Positions 7,864 through 18,742 are shown, numbered from the stretch's first letter. The stretch is 49,374 nucleotides of DNA from DATCJY01 sp036562565 (GCA_036562565.1 DATCJY010000062.1:1-49374), one strand, 5' to 3'. Notes: generated from the sequence alone by a model not told the origin. Numbers and translations: made by a program.

Positions 7864-10800
7864 ATGAAAACAATCAATTACACGGGACGTCTTGTGCCAT
7901 GTCGCTTCGTGCCATGGCTTTTCAGCTTCTTGTTTCTTGTGGGATTTTCGATGGTTAATTTGCATGCGCAGTTAGCCATCAATTATCCTTTAACCATTTC
8001 CAATGGTAGCTACAATTCTATTTCTGAAACCGGTAATGCTCTGCCAACATTGGCTGCTGACAATGGACAACAGAACATTACCGGTTTAACACCTGGTTTT
8101 ACAGTCAATGGAGTGACTTATACTAATGCCAGGATGAGTTCAAACGGTTGGTTAATGTTGTATACCAGTGCGGCTCCCTCCTCTAATACCGAATCAGGTA
8201 TCCTAAATACATCCACCTCAAATGCCGGAGTAATCCTTGCACCTTTCAATTCGGACCTGCACACATCTTATTTGGCATCTACTGCGGTATACTATGGTAC
8301 CATAGGCGATGAACACATCTTCGAATGGAAGAACTTTTCAAGATACAACTTCACGGAATCCAGCCGAACGGATATTTTAAATTTCCAGATTCGTTTAAAT
8401 ACTGCTACCGGAGCGATTTCGTTCGTTTATGGTGACATTACCGTAGGTTCAACCTTAACTCAATCCATACAAGTAGGATGGAAAACCAATCCTACTAACG
8501 GATCGAACTGGGCCACGGACATAAACAACCTGATGCTTGATGCTGCTGGCTCTCCTAACACTTGTACGTGGAGCGATGTAGTTACCGGCAATTCAAATAC
8601 TAGTTCTCTTGTGTTGAACAGTTCAAATCCGTTGATGGTTCCTGCTTCAGGATTAACCTATACATGGACTCCACAAGCGGCTCCTGCCCCGGTTCGTACT
8701 TTCTCGGCTGTTACGGGAATTGGTGCCTATGGTGCTACCATCACTTGGACAGCTCCTGCCGGTGCGACACAATACAATGTGCGCTACAGAGCGGTGGGTT
8801 CCTGCAACTGGACCAACTGGAGTGGCAACCCTGTTATGTCTAATTCGGTGACTTTAACAGGACTCTCACCACTTACAACTTATCAGGTGCAGGTTCAGGC
8901 ATCTAACGGTACCAATAATTCTATTTGGTCTCACATTCCAAACTCTTCCGGTGGAGGTAATGGCTATACAAGTAATGGCACATTCACTACACTCGCAAGT
9001 TGTTTTCCACCAACTGCTTTAACTCCGGCTCCTACAGGAGTTGGTACAGCCAACATCAGCTGGACCGCACCGGTTAACGGCTCTCCAATTGGCTATGAAT
9101 ATGCCGTTACCAATAGCCCTACTCCTCCTGCTTCCGGAACGTTTGTTTCTGGCACATCAACATCTTTATCCGGTCTTACTGGCAATGTATTTTATTTACA
9201 TGTAAGAACCGATTGTGGTGACGGAGACTACAGTGTTTGGGCTACATCAAGTGCATTTGTTGTGGATCAGCCAAACCAAATTGGCAACGGAAGCAACACC
9301 ATCAATTCATTACCTATAGTTTCCAACTATGGATATAACTATTCTCAGCAGATCTATACCAGTTCAGAATACTCCGCTGTTTATGGTACATCTAATACTT
9401 ATATCACGAAGATTCGTTTCTACTATAATGGTACCAGCTCCGGAATAGCTCCTGGTAGCAGCACTCCAACTGCAAGTTTTCAGGACTGGACGATATATAT
9501 GGGCAATACTACTAAGAACGCCTTCTCCGGTACTTCAGACTGGATTCCAAGTTCATCGATGACCGAGGTTTTCAGTGGGCAGGTCACATTCCCTGCTCCG
9601 GGTTCGTGGATGGAAATCACACTTTCAAGTCCTTTTGTATGGAATGGAACGGATAATATTGTTGTGGCTGTAGATGAAAACACGAGCGGGTATGGATCGC
9701 TTGTCTATTTTAGAGCGTTTACGGCTAGCAATCGTGGTATTTATTATAGAAATGACACTAATAATCCGGACCCTTCATCCCCTCCTACAGCTTTTGCAGT
9801 AACAAGCTCCATTAACCAAATTCAATTTGAAGTGTCAGAACCACCTGCTTGTTTGCCTCCACTGTCTTTGTCTGTTTCAAACATAACAGCTACCGGAGCA
9901 GATTTTAGCTGGTCGGCATCTACTTCCAACCCCGAGAATGGTTATGAATGGGAGGTTAGAGACGCAAGTGATAACGTGGTTGCATCTGGAACAACGAGTG
10001 GAACTACGGCTTCTGCTTCTTCTTTGACCCCAAACACTTCTGGATATAAATTATACGTAAAATCAATTTGTGGAGACGAGGATGAGAGTGATTGGATAGC
10101 TTCATCTGCATTCACTACTCCATGTGCGCCTGCAACAGTTCCGTACATCGAAGACTTTGAGTCAGTGACGGTGCCACAACTTCCTGTTTGTACTCAGGTT
10201 ATTCAGGCGGGTAGCGGTAGTCTTTGGAAGACAGTCTCATCGGCGGGATTTGGTTTTAACACGAAGTGTTTGCAATATAGTTGGAATTCCTCAAATGCTG
10301 CCAATACTTGGTTTTTCACCCGCTCGGTAACGTTGCAAGGGGGTGTTTCATACAGAATTTCATATAACTACGGGGGGTCCAATTACACTGAAAAACTAAA
10401 AGTAGCTTACGGAACTACAGCTACAGTTGCGGGAATGACAACTGTTATTGCTGATTACCCTTCAATTACCGGATCTACTCCTCAATTGGCTGTTATTGAT
10501 TTCACTCCTGTAAGTGATGGGGATTATTATTTCGGTTTCCACGCATACTCCGCTGCCAACCAGAACAATCTGATGGTCGACAACATTAAGGTAGAACTAA
10601 CACCTTCTTGTGAGACCCCTACAGCTGTAGTTGTTACGAATGTGACATCTACAAGTGCTGATATATCTTGGAGTGCTCCTGCTTTGGCACCAGATTTCGG
10701 GTATGAGTATGTAGTGAGCACCTCTTCCACACCTCCTTCAAGTGCATCTGATACCGGTACTGAAGTTGCAGGTACCTCAACAACTGTAACAACACTCTCA

Positions 10801-13800
10801 CCAAACACCACATATTACGTATTTGTCAGATCAGAGTGTATAGAAGACGAGGATTACAGTGAGTGGGTGATTTCTACGGCATTCACCACAACTCAGATTC
10901 CAGTTAGCTCTTATCCGTACTTGGAGGATGCCGAAACCGACATGACTGAATGGACGTTCATGAATGGCACACAGGTGAATAAATGGGCCGTTGGTACAGC
11001 AACTAATAATGGAGGAACGAAAGCCCTTTATATATCTAATAACAATGGCGTTTCTAACTCCTATACTAACACCAGTACTTCAGTGGTTCAGGTATATCGT
11101 GATTTTACTATTCCAGCCGAAGTTGCGGCTATCACGCTTGAGTTTGATTGGAAAAGTGTTGCTGAAGCCGGTTGTTGTGATTACTTCCGTGTTTTCGTTG
11201 TACCTACCAGTTTTATTCCAACTCCTGGTACACAAATTACAACTACGGGTACTGCTCCGAACGGACGAGTGCAGCTTGGCGGCAACTTCATGAACTCGGT
11301 TAGCTATACTCATGCAATATTGCCAATACCTGTTGCTTATGCGGGAACAACCTTCCGATTGGTATTCGAATGGCGTAACGATAGTGGCTCAGGTAATAAT
11401 CCTCCTGCAGCTATTGATAATATTGAGATGAAACTGACTACTTGTCATGCGCCATCAAATCCGATAGCTTCTGTTGTTGGCATTAATTCAGCTAACTTCA
11501 GTTGGGCAGCTGCCTCTCCAGCTCCCGTGAATGGATATGAATGGGTGTTAAGAGATTCAGGTAACAATGTTGTCGATTCAGGTACAACTTTCGGTACAAC
11601 GGCCTCTTCATCCTTGTTGACCCCGAATACTTCAGGATATGTTTTCTCCGTTCGCTCTCTTTGTGAAGATGAAGAAAGCATTTGGGTGAATTCAACATCG
11701 TTTAGTACACCGGTATGGGCTGCCATGCCATGGCAAGAAACCTTCTCGGTGAGCAGCACACCTAACGGATGGTCAGTGACATCATTCAGTGTTTCCAACT
11801 CCAGTTCTGGAACCAATAATGGTGGAGCTTCTACTTACTATATGTATAAAAACTTGTATTCAGGTGCTACTTCTGGAAGCTTTACTGCATTGTTGGTAGG
11901 TCCTCTGACTGTTGATGCTGTGTTGTCATTTGATTATAAGCTTTCAAACTATTCTTCTCCATATGGACCTCCTGCAGCAGGTTCAGGAAGTTTTACGGTT
12001 CAGTTGTCAACGGATTTTGGAGCGACCTATACAACGCTCGAAACATTGGTAAATGATGGTGTTACTACCGGATGGCAAACACGTCAGTACAATCTTACTG
12101 CATATACTGGTCAGTATATTAAACTTCGTATTGAAGCCACAAGGGTAAGTGGTGACTACAACCTAGCTTTTGATAATTTCCAGATTGCTAGCTGCTATCC
12201 TCCAACTAACTTGGCTGTTAGCAACCTTACCGCCACCGGAGCAACTTTCTCATGGAGTGCACCTTCAGTGGCAGGAATTCCTGAAGGTTATGTTTGGGAA
12301 ATCAGAACCAGTGGTAATGGAGGAGATCCTTCTCCGGCATTTTCCGGTACTTCGGCAACAACTTCTTCTAACATGATTGGTTTGACACCTGAAACAACAT
12401 ACCGTTTTTGGGTGAGAACAGATTGTGGTGATGGAGAGATTTCCTACTGGTCGTCTGTTCCGTTTACAACACCAGCGAGCTGTCCTATACCAACTAATAT
12501 TACGACTATTGCATCTCTTACTTCTGCATCAGCATCTTGGGATGACCCTGGATTTGCAGTTGAATCTTGGGAGATAGAATATGGCGTAGCACCACTCACT
12601 CCAACAGGTATACCAAACGTTGTTGGTATCACCGAGAACTCTTACGAGTTTACATCGTTGAGCCAAACAACCAATTATGTTTATTACCTCCGCGCTAATT
12701 GCGGTGCCGGAAATAGTGCTTGGGTTGGACCATTTAGCTTCCAAACTCTGCCATGTGAACCGACTTATACCACAGGAAAGACATCAGGAGACTTGTTGTC
12801 ACGTGTACGTATACTAGGTACAACATTGGATAATGAGTCTGGAATAGCACAAACCAACCCTGCGTACACCTTCTTCACTGGTCAAACAAATTACACAGCA
12901 ACGTTGAATGCTGGTACTTCTTATACGATTGAAGTTTCTATCGGTACTTACGGTAGTCAAGGCGTAGCTGTATGGATTGACTTTAACGGAAACGGAATAT
13001 TTGAAACACCAGAAGAGAGAATCGGTTACACCAATGGAACATTTGGTGTGGGTACCGGTGGTTTACCAATTAGCCCACAGAATACTACAACATTTACAAT
13101 AACGCTTCCATGTTCTCCTGAACCGGGAATTTATCGCATGCGTGTGAGAGATGTTTGGAATCAAAACGGTCAAACCATCGATCCTTGTATGAGCTATGGT
13201 TATGGCGAAACCGAAGACTATGAAGTGACCATTGCCCCTCCACCACCATGTCCTGCTCCAACAGCGGGTGTTGTTACTTCAATTACCAGTAGCGGTGCAG
13301 TATTTGATTGGAACATTGGATGTGAGGAAGAATTGTGGAATGTTCATGTAACAACTGCTGGTGGTGGAGCTCCTACCGGAGCACCATCCCATCCGAATGT
13401 AACGAAACCTTTATCGGTTAGTGCATTAAGTGCGTTTACGGATTATGAGTTCTATATTCAGTCTATTTGTGAAGAAGATGTAAGTACTTGGATTGGTCCA
13501 TTCACATTCAAAACAAAAGTTGTGAATGATGATTGTGCCGGTGCTATTGAACTTCCAATGAATGCAGGCTATGGTTGTGGCACCTATGTATCTGGTACAA
13601 CGGTGGAATCATCACAATCTAGTGCACCGACTCCTTCATGTAGTGCTATCGGTATAGATGATGACGTATGGTTCCGCTTTACAGCAACCCATACTAACCA
13701 CCGTTTGCAATTGACTAATGTTTCCGGTAGCACGGGTATGGCTATGGCTGTTTACAGTGGTAGTTGTGGAGCATTAGTACAAGTGCAATGTTCAAGTCTT

Positions 13801-16455
13801 AATACTTTAGATTTGACAGGGCTCGTGCCTTCACAACAATATTATGTTCGAGTATGGACATCTTCTTCTTCACCAAGTATTTCTGCTACCTTCAATATTT
13901 GTGTTGGAGCACCGTTGCCTCCACCGGCTAATGACAACTGCGCCAACCCAATCGCATTTCCGACTATTTCTACCAACTCAACCTGTGCCTCTGTTACAGT
14001 AAATACCGAGTGGGCTACAAGTTCCGGAATTGCATCATGTACAGGAACTGCGGACGATGATGTGTGGTTTACCTTTACTGTTCCGGTTGGATACTCAAGT
14101 TTGTTGTACCAGAACACCAATATTTCCGGCAGCACAGATAGAGTCTTACAAGTATTTTCTACTTGTGATGGATCCAGCTTGGGCTGTTATGATCCTGAAA
14201 TAGGCATAATTACTGGTCTCACAGGAGGTAGCACATATTTGTTGCGCGCATACACTTATGGCAATGGAGTAATTTCTCAATTCAAAATTTGTCTTCGAGT
14301 TCCACCACCAGTTCCGGCTAATGATGAATGTGTTTCTGCAACAGTACTCACAGTGAACCCTGATTATAACTGTGGTGTAACAACGAATGGTACGACATCA
14401 AGCGCTACACAATCTGCAATTACACCAACTTGTAGTGGAAGCGGCATCAATGATGATGTATGGTATCAGTTTACTGCGACCCACTCTCAGCATCGTATTA
14501 CGCTAACCAACATTTCCGATGGTAATGCGATGGCAATCGCTCTTTATAGCGGAAGCTGTGGATCGCTTTCACAAGTGAACTGCGTGACATCTTCTGCACT
14601 CAATGCTACAGGTCTTGTTCCTTCACAGACTTATTATGTTCGTGTGTGGACAACGTCATCAACACCTGCCATTGCATCTTCCTTCACTATCTGTGTTGGA
14701 TCTCCACCTCCTCCACCTGTTAATGATGATTGTGAGAACGCTATCGCATTGACACTTGGCCAGCCGTATACCGGTACAGTGGTGAGCGCCACACAATCGA
14801 TGCCGGCAATTGCATGTGGGTCATTCACAGGATATGCAGATGATGATGTATGGTTTAGCTTCGTAGCTCCCGGTGCACCGGTGGACATTTTTGCCACAGG
14901 TATCGATGGGGTGATTGACCTGCGTACCGGTTCTTGTAACGGTACCAATGTGGCTTGCGCTGATCAATACGATACATCGGATTTAATCTCAGGTATAAGC
15001 TTGGTAGAAGGTCAGACCTACTACATCCGTTATTATAGTTACTCGGCATCACAACAATTCGATCCATATACTATCATCGTGAAGTTGTCCGAGCCTCCGG
15101 CTCCGGCTAATGACGAGCCCTCATCCAGCTCACCGGTTATTTTCAATGCGCAGAATACTTATCCGAACTGCGTTCAAGTACATGGTACCACAGAAGGAGC
15201 AACACCAAGTGTATTTTTGGGAGAAAATGATATATGGTATCGCTTTACCGCACAAACCAATGGTGTGAGTATCCGACTTGAATCAGTATTTATCGATGGT
15301 GTGTTGTCACTATATGACTCAGACCTTGAGCTATTGGATTTTGAGGATGCAATTTGGGAAGCCGGAGGTACCGAGATATTGAATTATGGCGACTTGGTTC
15401 CGGGTAACCAATACTTCCTGTCCGTGGCTAACTACATGTATGAAGGTGCTATGGATGGTCCGTTTACCCTCTGCTTGCAACACTTGGATCGTCCGAAGTG
15501 TTCACCAATGGCACCACAGACATTGTGCTCTTATGTGAATGCGGGTAACCATACTGCTTACAGCACCACCTTCAGCTTCACCGATAGCAACGAAGTAGTG
15601 CACACTCATACGACAACATCGCCTAATATCCAGTTGTCGCATGCAAGTTTGGGATTGCGCTACAATGAGACCTATACGATGAGCTTGGTATCCAACTATC
15701 GATTGGAAAATGGTTTGGGAATCACGGAGATGATACAGGTTCCGGGCTTTAACACATGTGAAGTAACGATTTTGGATCACAGCTTGATAGGTGTACACAG
15801 CAATCAGCGCTGCAGCAGTGGCGCCCAATTGGCTCGCACAGCGTTGTTGACCAATCAGGTCATTTCCGGAAGCGGTTTGTGTTCAGTTACCGGTTATCGA
15901 ATTGAGTTTACTCCTGTATCCAATTGTGCAGGCGACAACCCGAACGAAGCAGGTAAGTTTGAGCGCACCATCAGCTCACCGAACACCGGTATTTCATTGA
16001 ACTATGCTTTCAATCATTTGCCGGAGTCATCCAACCCGAACGTAGGTTACTGGAGTGTTCGATGGAAGCCGCGTTTCAGTGGATATGAGGGCACCTATGG
16101 TCCTGCGTATGTGATAGCGGTTAAGAAAACAGCGGGCTCTCCAGCGATGGCACTTGATAACAATGGTGCAAGTTCAGTAGCATTGTCAGAGTTGAACGAT
16201 ATCACAGCCAATGTATATCCGAATCCGAACAATGGAGAGTTGGTGAACTTAAACGTAACCGGAATAACAGGCAACCAAGTGTATGTGCGCATCATGGATA
16301 GCATGGGTCGCGAAGTATACACGAACCGCTACACGGCAGAAGGATCATTGAATACCATTGTGAACTTCACACAACCATTGGCACAAGGCGTGTACATGGT
16401 AGAGTTCAGAGATGGAGAACGAGTAGTGACTCAAAGAATGATGGTTAGTAAATAA
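7864..16455 (+). CDS. Giant multidomain secreted protein, fibronectin type III repeats, T9SS type A sorting domain
   Basis: A 2863-residue surface or secreted protein. Signal peptide 1-36 (ending HAQ) is followed by a beta-rich N-domain. Fibronectin type III-like modules start near residues 273, 380, 663, 916, 1194, 1444, 1540 and 1796, recognisable by openings such as C-x-P-P/A-P-T and the SWSAP strand. Between them lie three jelly-roll/MAM-like stretches (about 754-915, 1013-1190, 1285-1440), each opening with a Y-x-E-D/W-Q-E-T-F type motif. A GEVED domain lies at about 1631-1795 (VWIDFNGNGIF, YGYGETEDYEV). Five modules of about 132 residues, each opening with NDxC or NDE, run from 1888 to about 2540. 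The last 80 residues (from ANVYPNPNNGE, 2782) are the T9SS type A sorting signal. Adhesion is a plausible but unproven role. Confidence 0.92.
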   Translation: MKTINYTGRLVPCRFVPWLFSFLFLVGFSMVNLHAQLAINYPLTISNGSYNSISETGNALPTLAADNGQQNITGLTPGFTVNGVTYTNARMSSNGWLMLYTSAAPSSNTESGILNTSTSNAGVILAPFNSDLHTSYLASTAVYYGTIGDEHIFEWKNFSRYNFTESSRTDILNFQIRLNTATGAISFVYGDITVGSTLTQSIQVGWKTNPTNGSNWATDINNLMLDAAGSPNTCTWSDVVTGNSNTSSLVLNSSNPLMVPASGLTYTWTPQAAPAPVRTFSAVTGIGAYGATITWTAPAGATQYNVRYRAVGSCNWTNWSGNPVMSNSVTLTGLSPLTTYQVQVQASNGTNNSIWSHIPNSSGGGNGYTSNGTFTTLASCFPPTALTPAPTGVGTANISWTAPVNGSPIGYEYAVTNSPTPPASGTFVSGTSTSLSGLTGNVFYLHVRTDCGDGDYSVWATSSAFVVDQPNQIGNGSNTINSLPIVSNYGYNYSQQIYTSSEYSAVYGTSNTYITKIRFYYNGTSSGIAPGSSTPTASFQDWTIYMGNTTKNAFSGTSDWIPSSSMTEVFSGQVTFPAPGSWMEITLSSPFVWNGTDNIVVAVDENTSGYGSLVYFRAFTASNRGIYYRNDTNNPDPSSPPTAFAVTSSINQIQFEVSEPPACLPPLSLSVSNITATGADFSWSASTSNPENGYEWEVRDASDNVVASGTTSGTTASASSLTPNTSGYKLYVKSICGDEDESDWIASSAFTTPCAPATVPYIEDFESVTVPQLPVCTQVIQAGSGSLWKTVSSAGFGFNTKCLQYSWNSSNAANTWFFTRSVTLQGGVSYRISYNYGGSNYTEKLKVAYGTTATVAGMTTVIADYPSITGSTPQLAVIDFTPVSDGDYYFGFHAYSAANQNNLMVDNIKVELTPSCETPTAVVVTNVTSTSADISWSAPALAPDFGYEYVVSTSSTPPSSASDTGTEVAGTSTTVTTLSPNTTYYVFVRSECIEDEDYSEWVISTAFTTTQIPVSSYPYLEDAETDMTEWTFMNGTQVNKWAVGTATNNGGTKALYISNNNGVSNSYTNTSTSVVQVYRDFTIPAEVAAITLEFDWKSVAEAGCCDYFRVFVVPTSFIPTPGTQITTTGTAPNGRVQLGGNFMNSVSYTHAILPIPVAYAGTTFRLVFEWRNDSGSGNNPPAAIDNIEMKLTTCHAPSNPIASVVGINSANFSWAAASPAPVNGYEWVLRDSGNNVVDSGTTFGTTASSSLLTPNTSGYVFSVRSLCEDEESIWVNSTSFSTPVWAAMPWQETFSVSSTPNGWSVTSFSVSNSSSGTNNGGASTYYMYKNLYSGATSGSFTALLVGPLTVDAVLSFDYKLSNYSSPYGPPAAGSGSFTVQLSTDFGATYTTLETLVNDGVTTGWQTRQYNLTAYTGQYIKLRIEATRVSGDYNLAFDNFQIASCYPPTNLAVSNLTATGATFSWSAPSVAGIPEGYVWEIRTSGNGGDPSPAFSGTSATTSSNMIGLTPETTYRFWVRTDCGDGEISYWSSVPFTTPASCPIPTNITTIASLTSASASWDDPGFAVESWEIEYGVAPLTPTGIPNVVGITENSYEFTSLSQTTNYVYYLRANCGAGNSAWVGPFSFQTLPCEPTYTTGKTSGDLLSRVRILGTTLDNESGIAQTNPAYTFFTGQTNYTATLNAGTSYTIEVSIGTYGSQGVAVWIDFNGNGIFETPEERIGYTNGTFGVGTGGLPISPQNTTTFTITLPCSPEPGIYRMRVRDVWNQNGQTIDPCMSYGYGETEDYEVTIAPPPPCPAPTAGVVTSITSSGAVFDWNIGCEEELWNVHVTTAGGGAPTGAPSHPNVTKPLSVSALSAFTDYEFYIQSICEEDVSTWIGPFTFKTKVVNDDCAGAIELPMNAGYGCGTYVSGTTVESSQSSAPTPSCSAIGIDDDVWFRFTATHTNHRLQLTNVSGSTGMAMAVYSGSCGALVQVQCSSLNTLDLTGLVPSQQYYVRVWTSSSSPSISATFNICVGAPLPPPANDNCANPIAFPTISTNSTCASVTVNTEWATSSGIASCTGTADDDVWFTFTVPVGYSSLLYQNTNISGSTDRVLQVFSTCDGSSLGCYDPEIGIITGLTGGSTYLLRAYTYGNGVISQFKICLRVPPPVPANDECVSATVLTVNPDYNCGVTTNGTTSSATQSAITPTCSGSGINDDVWYQFTATHSQHRITLTNISDGNAMAIALYSGSCGSLSQVNCVTSSALNATGLVPSQTYYVRVWTTSSTPAIASSFTICVGSPPPPPVNDDCENAIALTLGQPYTGTVVSATQSMPAIACGSFTGYADDDVWFSFVAPGAPVDIFATGIDGVIDLRTGSCNGTNVACADQYDTSDLISGISLVEGQTYYIRYYSYSASQQFDPYTIIVKLSEPPAPANDEPSSSSPVIFNAQNTYPNCVQVHGTTEGATPSVFLGENDIWYRFTAQTNGVSIRLESVFIDGVLSLYDSDLELLDFEDAIWEAGGTEILNYGDLVPGNQYFLSVANYMYEGAMDGPFTLCLQHLDRPKCSPMAPQTLCSYVNAGNHTAYSTTFSFTDSNEVVHTHTTTSPNIQLSHASLGLRYNETYTMSLVSNYRLENGLGITEMIQVPGFNTCEVTILDHSLIGVHSNQRCSSGAQLARTALLTNQVISGSGLCSVTGYRIEFTPVSNCAGDNPNEAGKFERTISSPNTGISLNYAFNHLPESSNPNVGYWSVRWKPRFSGYEGTYGPAYVIAVKKTAGSPAMALDNNGASSVALSELNDITANVYPNPNNGELVNLNVTGITGNQVYVRIMDSMGREVYTNRYTAEGSLNTIVNFTQPLAQGVYMVEFRDGERVVTQRMMVSK

Positions 16456-16507
16456 CTAAAAGCATCTCTTTTCATCAAGAGAGAGATCAAGTGAAATTAA
16501 TTAAGGG

Positions 16508-16535
16508 AGAAGACCGGCTAACGAGCCGGTCTTTT
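16508..16535 (+). terminator. Rho-independent terminator of the giant secreted protein gene
   Basis: AGACCGGCT (16511-16519) pairs with AGCCGGTCT (16524-16532) around AACG, followed by TTTC and a T-rich stretch. Confidence 0.85.
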
Positions 16536-16599
16536 CATTTTATCACTGGATCAACAACTTCTTTTGTAATGAAGAATGAAAGAGAAATGAACGACTTTA

Positions 16600-17532
16600 T
16601 CAATCGTAAGCTGAGCAAGGCACATGCAAAGGATTAGGTATTTTACATGCTCTGATGCCGATGGTTATCTCATGAGAATTTTTGCCATCGTATCGCAGCT
16701 TGTTAGCTGTGATATCAAATGCATAGGCAATTGACACATAGTTCAGGGCAGTTATTTTCATCAAAGCGCTGAAACCGTGGCCTGAGCGTGCACCTATTCC
16801 AAGAGCGAACTTTTCTTTATAATCCATCATGCCCTGAAATTCCAATGAAGCTTTACTCTTGGCTACATAATTCAATAGAAATGCCGGTTTGAAAGTGAGA
16901 TCATCGCCAAGTTTGCGCGCATATCCGTTAGCAAATGTCCAGTGTGCTTGAATTTTTCCTCCTTCTTCTACGCCATCTACTTCACGTGTACCAATGGATC
17001 GAACAGAGATCCCATAAAACTTGGTATCGCGATATAACCATAAGCCGAAGTTGACGATGGGGAAAATAAAATCATTGATAGCACCTGTAATCAAGGGTTC
17101 AGCTGCTTGATCTTCCAGACGTATGCTACTGTAATCAATTCGGTATTGGCTAAAACCTAAACTGGCTCCCGTTGAGAACATATACTTACGGGAAACTTTC
17201 ATGTGATAGGAATAGAGCAAATTCAGTGCAGAGTAAGCAAATGGCCCCGCTTGATCCGTTTCAATGATAGCACCTACACCGTGAAAATTACCGGACTTCT
17301 TTTTACCTCCGATTTTTCCGTGTGCATTGGCAAAAATGGTTTGAGGAGAATCGGGTATACCGGTCCATTGTCTGCGAAAACCGAATTTTATGTCCAAGCA
17401 AGGTGCTGTACCCGCTACAGCAGGATTGTACTGCAAATAGTTGTACACGAAATGTGAGTATTGCGGTAGTTGCTGGGCCCGGGCTTCAGCGATGCAAGCA
17501 ATCAATGAAATAATGAAGAGGATTCTTTTCAT
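16600..17532 (-). CDS. PorP/SprF family type IX secretion outer-membrane protein
   Basis: A 310-residue outer-membrane beta-barrel of the PorP/SprF family. Members anchor or help secrete T9SS cargo, and SprF is needed for export of the type B adhesin SprB in Flavobacterium. Visible signs: signal peptide ending in ARAQ, then the family opening QLPQYSHFVYNYLQYNPAVAG, and FGFRRQWTGIPDSPQT a little later. Alternating hydrophobic strands follow to the end. The start codon lies one base after the stop of a T9SS type B cargo gene, which strongly suggests that cargo is its dedicated partner. The family has many paralogues per genome, so SprF in the strict sense is not claimed. Confidence 0.92.
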   Translation of the reverse strand: MKRILFIISLIACIAEARAQQLPQYSHFVYNYLQYNPAVAGTAPCLDIKFGFRRQWTGIPDSPQTIFANAHGKIGGKKKSGNFHGVGAIIETDQAGPFAYSALNLLYSYHMKVSRKYMFSTGASLGFSQYRIDYSSIRLEDQAAEPLITGAINDFIFPIVNFGLWLYRDTKFYGISVRSIGTREVDGVEEGGKIQAHWTFANGYARKLGDDLTFKPAFLLNYVAKSKASLEFQGMMDYKEKFALGIGARSGHGFSALMKITALNYVSIAYAFDITANKLRYDGKNSHEITIGIRACKIPNPLHVPCSAYD

Positions 17533-17533
17533 T

Positions 17534-18547
17534 TTAACGCACTATGCTTACTACCCCGGTAATGGGTGGTATTTTGACATCTAATGAATTTAATTCAATC
17601 ACGTAGTAATAGGCAGCCATAGGCAATTCCTTACCCTTGTTGGTGCCGTCCCAAGGTTGGGAGTATCCAATGGATTTGAATACCAGCTGTCCCCAGCGAT
17701 CGTATACCTGAACCAAACAGTTAGGAAATTTTTCTATCCGTCCGATTTTCCAGGTTTCGTTAATCCCATCACCGTTAGGGGTGAAAGTGTTATAAATATC
17801 CAATGGTGGTGCCACTGTAACAGTTATCATATCAGTTACTATACAATTGCCCACGTTTCCCGTCACCGTGAATACAGTTGTTTGATCCGGTAATGCAATT
17901 GGTGTATCGGAGGTAGGATTATCAAGAAATTCAGCGGGAGTCCATTGCAATACTGAACCCTCATCTTGTCCTTCCACATATAATTGTGCCGGGTCGCCCA
18001 GATTTATACGCAAAGGATTTACTCCTGCAACAAGGCTCAAGGCATCTCCGGTGATTTGGACAGAGAATGGGCAATCTCCATAGTTCGGGTCATGATTGCT
18101 ACCCACAACCATCAAATACTCCTGACTATTCAAGAGGTTATTAAGCTGAAAACTGAAACTGTTGACACTGTCACCAAAACATATTGGGTTGGAATAATGT
18201 GCCGGATTGCAAGGATCACCTCCATTTAGAAGACGTACAATCATGACATAGATGGAATCCTGCCCCAAGAAGTCGCGACAGCCTTCATTGGTAACGGTAA
18301 CTCTGATGGACTTGGACGATGCTACAGAGTTGGTTTGGAATGTATAGAAATAACTTTGCGATACCGCCATACATCCATAAGCAAAAGGAGAATTGGGGTC
18401 TGTCATTTCATGAGAAGGACTGTCAACGCATAAGACATTATCACCTGCATCACTACAATCCTGAGCTCGTCCGAGCGCGCTTATACATACTATCATTAAA
18501 GTGACAATAAGCGTACGGATATCCTTGTTATGTAGAGTAAAGCTCAT
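17534..18547 (-). CDS. T9SS type B cargo protein (gliding motility-associated C-terminal domain)
   Basis: A 337-residue secreted protein. A signal peptide (ends near GRAQ, residues 26-29) precedes about 220 residues of unassigned beta-rich sequence with several cysteines and an Ig/PKD-like strand set (VNPLRINLGDPAQLYVEG). The last 90 residues are the type B sorting domain: YNTFTPNGDGINETWKI, VYDRWGQLVFKS, PWDGTNKGKELPMAAYYYVIE. Type B cargo differs from type A in needing a PorP/SprF partner, and such a gene follows after one base. I use the ATG at 18547; a GTG one codon earlier is the only nearby alternative. Confidence 0.9.
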   Translation of the reverse strand: MSFTLHNKDIRTLIVTLMIVCISALGRAQDCSDAGDNVLCVDSPSHEMTDPNSPFAYGCMAVSQSYFYTFQTNSVASSKSIRVTVTNEGCRDFLGQDSIYVMIVRLLNGGDPCNPAHYSNPICFGDSVNSFSFQLNNLLNSQEYLMVVGSNHDPNYGDCPFSVQITGDALSLVAGVNPLRINLGDPAQLYVEGQDEGSVLQWTPAEFLDNPTSDTPIALPDQTTVFTVTGNVGNCIVTDMITVTVAPPLDIYNTFTPNGDGINETWKIGRIEKFPNCLVQVYDRWGQLVFKSIGYSQPWDGTNKGKELPMAAYYYVIELNSLDVKIPPITGVVSIVR

Positions 18548-18742
18548 CACTTTGCGAAAATATTAGCCTATAGAAAACTGTTTCCAAATTCCATTGGGGC
18601 CTTATACACGGTTTTATGCACAACGGTTTCAATGAAATTATGTTGTTTAGGGAAAATTGTAAGTTGCTCAAAAGCCCACCAATTGTTCAGTTCGTGGAGA
18701 GGTTGAGTTAGGTTGTATTTTGCGCCAATATCTTATTCGCAA

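Noticed and set aside
7864..16455. CRISPR or tandem DNA repeats in the giant gene
   Set aside because: Repeats are at protein-module level with diverged DNA and lengths near 400 bp, not short direct repeats with spacers.
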